IMG/VR virus record: IMGVR_UViG_3300046327_000277
Span: 1-33,068 of that record
DNA: 33,068 nucleotides
Strand: one strand, 5' to 3'
From: a virus
Part shown: one piece after another, positions 31,477 to 33,068 of the stretch
Layout of the letters: each line of letters opens with the position of its first letter
Position numbering within the stretch: position 1 is the first letter of the stretch
Made by a program: the position numbers and the translations under genes
Notes under the pieces: generated by a model
Seen by the model: the letters and a program-made list of their open reading frames with translations, nothing else
Told to the model about the DNA's origin: nothing
Databases searched by the model: none

Positions 31477-31827
31477 ATGAAACAGATTAAAGAAGCTCGC
31501 ACTTTCGTGAGCACAATCGACGTAGTTGCAACAGGCACGGACCTAGTGGCCAAACAGTCAGGCTTTACATTCAGCAAAACCCTGCGCGATGGCGACGGCA
31601 ATGCAATCAAGGCTGAAGAGGCCATTCAGGTTACTGCGTTGGCCAACCAAGTCGTAATTGCCCGGTCCAAGCCGCAGCAGGAGCGCAGAGGCCCCGGCCA
31701 ACAGCAAGAGCCGCCTACCAACACTGTGATTCCTATGGTTGGAGCCTATGCGGCGCTTGCGTCGCTGCCTCCGGCCGAAGCCGTGGAAAAGGTATTGAAC
31801 GACTTCGTTCTTCCGCTGTTCGAGTAA
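31477..31827 (+). CDS. Small protein after the fibre gene, 116 aa
   Basis: A 116-residue protein. The frame can be opened at a GTG (31435), but the ATG at 31477 gives a better start, MKQIKEARTFVSTIDVV, close behind an AT-rich gap. A short N-terminal domain is followed by a Gln/Arg/Pro-rich linker ('SKPQQERRGPGQQQEPP') and a short hydrophobic helix region ending VLNDFVLPLFE. This domain-linker-helix layout could suit a tether or assembly factor. It is closed by the terminator at 31832. Neither family nor function is known. Confidence 0.72.
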   Translation: MKQIKEARTFVSTIDVVATGTDLVAKQSGFTFSKTLRDGDGNAIKAEEAIQVTALANQVVIARSKPQQERRGPGQQQEPPTNTVIPMVGAYAALASLPPAEAVEKVLNDFVLPLFE

Positions 31828-31831
31828 AATA

Positions 31832-31867
31832 AAAATGGACGCATTCATAATAGGATGCGTCCATTTT
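31832..31867 (+). terminator. Rho-independent-like terminator
   Basis: AAAATGGACGCAT (31832-31844) pairs with ATGCGTCCATTTT (31855-31867) over 13 perfect bp with a 10-nt loop, directly after the stop at 31827. It separates the late side from the promoter at 31984. The rest of the 220-bp gap up to 32047 is AT-rich, with no gene seen. Confidence 0.88.
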
Positions 31868-31983
31868 CAATCCAAATACAAAAGTAATGATTTTATATAT
31901 CCTATGATTAAAGTGTCATAGAAGTCATTAGAATCACTATCACTAAGCATTAAAAATATTTTTGAAAATAATTCTTAAAAAAT

Positions 31984-32047
31984 TTTTTATTGTCGCGGCA
32001 AGTGCCTACTTTAGCACTATCAAATTACAAAACAAACCCCGACAACC
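31984..32047 (+). promoter_or_regulatory. Early-type promoter-leader, copy D
   Basis: The core AAGTGCCTACTTTAGCA is the same as in copies A and B, with TACTTTAG at 32007-32014 as the -7 box and a T-run as -33. AGTGC/GCACT flank the box as a perfect 5-bp inverted repeat. The leader up to the ATG is A/C-rich with one G. This places the following genes under the same control as the early cassettes more than 20 kb to the left. Confidence 0.7.
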
Positions 32048-32467
32048 ATGCACATATCTAATAAACTTCAAGCAATTTATGACGCTGCAAACCGTCCTGA
32101 AAAATGCGACAACAGAAACTTTGCCACAAAAGCAATAAACACAGCTTTGCAATTTGAGCATGTGCAAATCCTAATTGCGCCACAAGGCAAAGTGTTTGTA
32201 AGTGGCACAAAAAAGCACAACGTCAAAATACGCGTAGCTAACAGACAAAGAACGGCGCTAATGGACGTAGTAAGTTCTGAAAAAATGCTGCCAATGCTTG
32301 CTTCTTTGTTGGAAGAAACTAAAAGCCAAATGCCTAAAGAATCTGAAGGCACTAAATGCTGCAAATGCAATGGCAGCGGCATAATTAAAGCTTTTATGCA
32401 CATCTATAATGGCGTCTGTTTCGATTGTCTCGGTATTGGCTACACATTCAAATCTAACGCACAATAG
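32048..32467 (+). CDS. Small protein with a DnaJ-like zinc finger, 139 aa
   Basis: A 139-residue protein. The C-terminal third has C104-x2-C107-x-G-x-G and C124-x2-C127-x-G-x-G ('CCKCNGSG' and 'CFDCLGIG'), one half of the DnaJ-type zinc finger, which binds one zinc ion. There is no J domain. The N-terminal ~90 residues form an alpha/beta region with 'ALQFEHVQILIAPQGKVFVS' and a basic patch. Stand-alone CxxCxGxG proteins occur in phages and plasmids as nucleic-acid- or protein-binding factors. Expressed from the early-type promoter copy D; the next gene starts 2 bp after the stop. Its function is unknown. Confidence 0.8.
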   Translation: MHISNKLQAIYDAANRPEKCDNRNFATKAINTALQFEHVQILIAPQGKVFVSGTKKHNVKIRVANRQRTALMDVVSSEKMLPMLASLLEETKSQMPKESEGTKCCKCNGSGIIKAFMHIYNGVCFDCLGIGYTFKSNAQ

Positions 32468-32469
32468 TT

Positions 32470-32784
32470 ATGACAGCAGTAAAGAAAGGCGAAACAGTGT
32501 ATGCAGTCTTGAATGGCCGCATACAGAACCTAGAGACAGTTAAGGAAGTGCACAAAGGCTTAGCAGCGCTTAGCTCGGGCACAACGGTTGTAGCCAAACC
32601 CGATAAGTTTGGGGAGCTGCTGCAATCCACAAAGCAGACTATGCTAAAGTATTATGCAGAAACCGAACAGATTAAGCATGCTTGGGAGCGGCAAGAGCTT
32701 ATCACGTACTTGAGCAGTGTGAACTTCAAAGAAGTGCCTTTGGTGAAAATGCGCAAAATAGCCGCAGTGCTCAAGAACCAATAA
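32470..32784 (+). CDS. Small protein of unknown function, 104 aa
   Basis: Not recognised. A 104-residue basic protein, mostly helical in its second half ('KFGELLQSTKQTMLKYYAET', 'VNFKEVPLVKMRKIAAVLKN'), with a short strand-rich start 'GETVYAVLNGRIQNLETVKE'. It has no cysteine motif and no membrane segment. It lies 2 bp after the zinc-finger gene and shares its promoter. Its last codons and stop form the left arm of the hairpin at 32778, so transcription of this unit probably ends there. Confidence 0.75.
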   Translation: MTAVKKGETVYAVLNGRIQNLETVKEVHKGLAALSSGTTVVAKPDKFGELLQSTKQTMLKYYAETEQIKHAWERQELITYLSSVNFKEVPLVKMRKIAAVLKNQ

Positions 32785-32814
32785 AAAAATATTCTTAAAA
32801 ACTTTTTTTATTGG
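32778..32814 (+). terminator. Hairpin at the end of the unit, overlapping the next promoter
   Basis: CCAATAAAAAAA (32778-32789) and TTTTTTTATTGG (32803-32814) pair perfectly over 12 bp with a 13-nt loop. The left arm contains the stop codon of the preceding gene, and the promoter of the next gene starts in the right arm. Confidence 0.75.
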
Positions 32815-32833
32815 AAAACGCTTATTATCTTTA
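32804..32833 (+). promoter_or_regulatory. Probable promoter of the regulator gene at 32850
   Basis: TATCTTTA (32826-32833) fits the -7 box, and the T-run in the hairpin right arm fills the -33 place after an 18-bp spacer. The leader ACAAAAACAAAAAAACT has no G. The sequence ATTCTTAAAAA before it is shared with copy D. Confidence 0.55.
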
Positions 32834-32849
32834 CAAAAACAAAAAAACT

Positions 32850-33068
32850 ATGCGCATCGACTTAAAAGCCATAGTGGAACAGTCAGGCATAGATTTCAAT
32901 AGCTTCGCCTTGGCTTTATTTCCACACAACAAACACTCGCACATGGCACTAAGGCGTGCCATGGACAAAAACACTATGCTGAACGAAAGCCAAGTATACC
33001 TACTCGCTAAGATGTTAGACGTCGAGATCCAAGACCTATACACAAGCGGATGGAAACTAAAGGCAAAC
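32850..33068 (+). CDS. Probable XRE-like helix-turn-helix regulator (gene runs out of the window)
   Basis: The first 73 residues of a protein whose end lies beyond the window. It starts MRIDLKAIVEQSGIDFNSFA and continues 'LALFPHNKHSHMALRRAMDK' and 'LNESQVYLLAKMLDVEIQDL', the order of helices of an XRE/Cro-type DNA-binding domain: a start helix, a turn, a recognition helix, and a last 'L..LA.ML.V.I.DLY' helix. Similar small regulators stand at the edge of the early region in Bacteroidota phages. It might control the early promoters with the shared -7 core. The helix-turn-helix is inferred from pattern, not from a confirmed match. Confidence 0.7.
   Translation, partial: MRIDLKAIVEQSGIDFNSFALALFPHNKHSHMALRRAMDKNTMLNESQVYLLAKMLDVEIQDLYTSGWKLKAN

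Noticed and set aside
1-33068. tRNA, rRNA, integrase, insertion sequences, endolysin
   Set aside because: Looked for by motif and gaps; none could be supported. The longest gene-free stretch (8921-9432) shows no tRNA cloverleaf.

Overview
The window is a continuous piece of a tailed-phage (or prophage) genome whose host is very probably a member of the Bacteroidota. All supported genes are on the + strand. The host inference rests on three things: promoter-like sites of the Bacteroidota form (a TAnnTTTG-type -7 box about 18-19 bp after a T-rich -33 box), the near absence of Shine-Dalgarno sequences in favour of A/C-rich, G-poor leaders, and structural proteins resembling those I recognise from gut Bacteroidales siphophages. 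A long tape measure and separate tail/baseplate genes, with no sheath gene recognised, suggest a long non-contractile tail. No integrase, tRNA, rRNA, CRISPR array or insertion sequence was seen.

Region 1 (2-8920), replication and recombination: the C-terminus of an Ala/Lys-rich phage protein, a DUF2800 PD-(D/E)XK nuclease with a Cas4/AddB-like four-cysteine pattern, an Enc34-type ssDNA-binding protein, a strong hairpin terminator, a family-A DNA polymerase, a VapE-type primase-helicase, a VRR-NUC nuclease, an SNF2-family helicase, a dCMP deaminase and a DUF6378 protein. From the polymerase on, the genes overlap or touch.

Region 2 (8863-9330) is AT-rich and non-coding apart from its left edge. 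It carries 14 copies of AAACAAT arranged mostly as palindromes, alternating with a degenerate 21-bp iteron. It is the best candidate for the replication origin or a structured regulatory element. Region 3 (9334-11447) holds five small genes of unknown function; three are preceded by copies of the same ~90-bp promoter-leader, like interchangeable cassettes.

Region 4 (11450-31412) is the late region: a hairpin-overlapped promoter, small and large terminase, a probable virion protein, portal with a zinc-binding insertion, scaffold, a second hairpin-promoter, major capsid protein, head-tail connector genes, a probable tail chaperone, a tape measure gene broken by a -1 frame change, tail/baseplate genes, and two fibre proteins sharing an N-terminal module on either side of a probable holin. 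Region 5 (31477-33068) has a small protein, a terminator, then early-type promoters in front of a DnaJ-like zinc-finger protein, an unknown small protein and the start of a probable helix-turn-helix regulator. No endolysin was recognised.

The observations most worth a second look are the palindrome/iteron array with covarying stems, the repeated promoter-leader cassettes of orphan early genes, the recurrent hairpin-promoter composites, and the tape measure frameshift.
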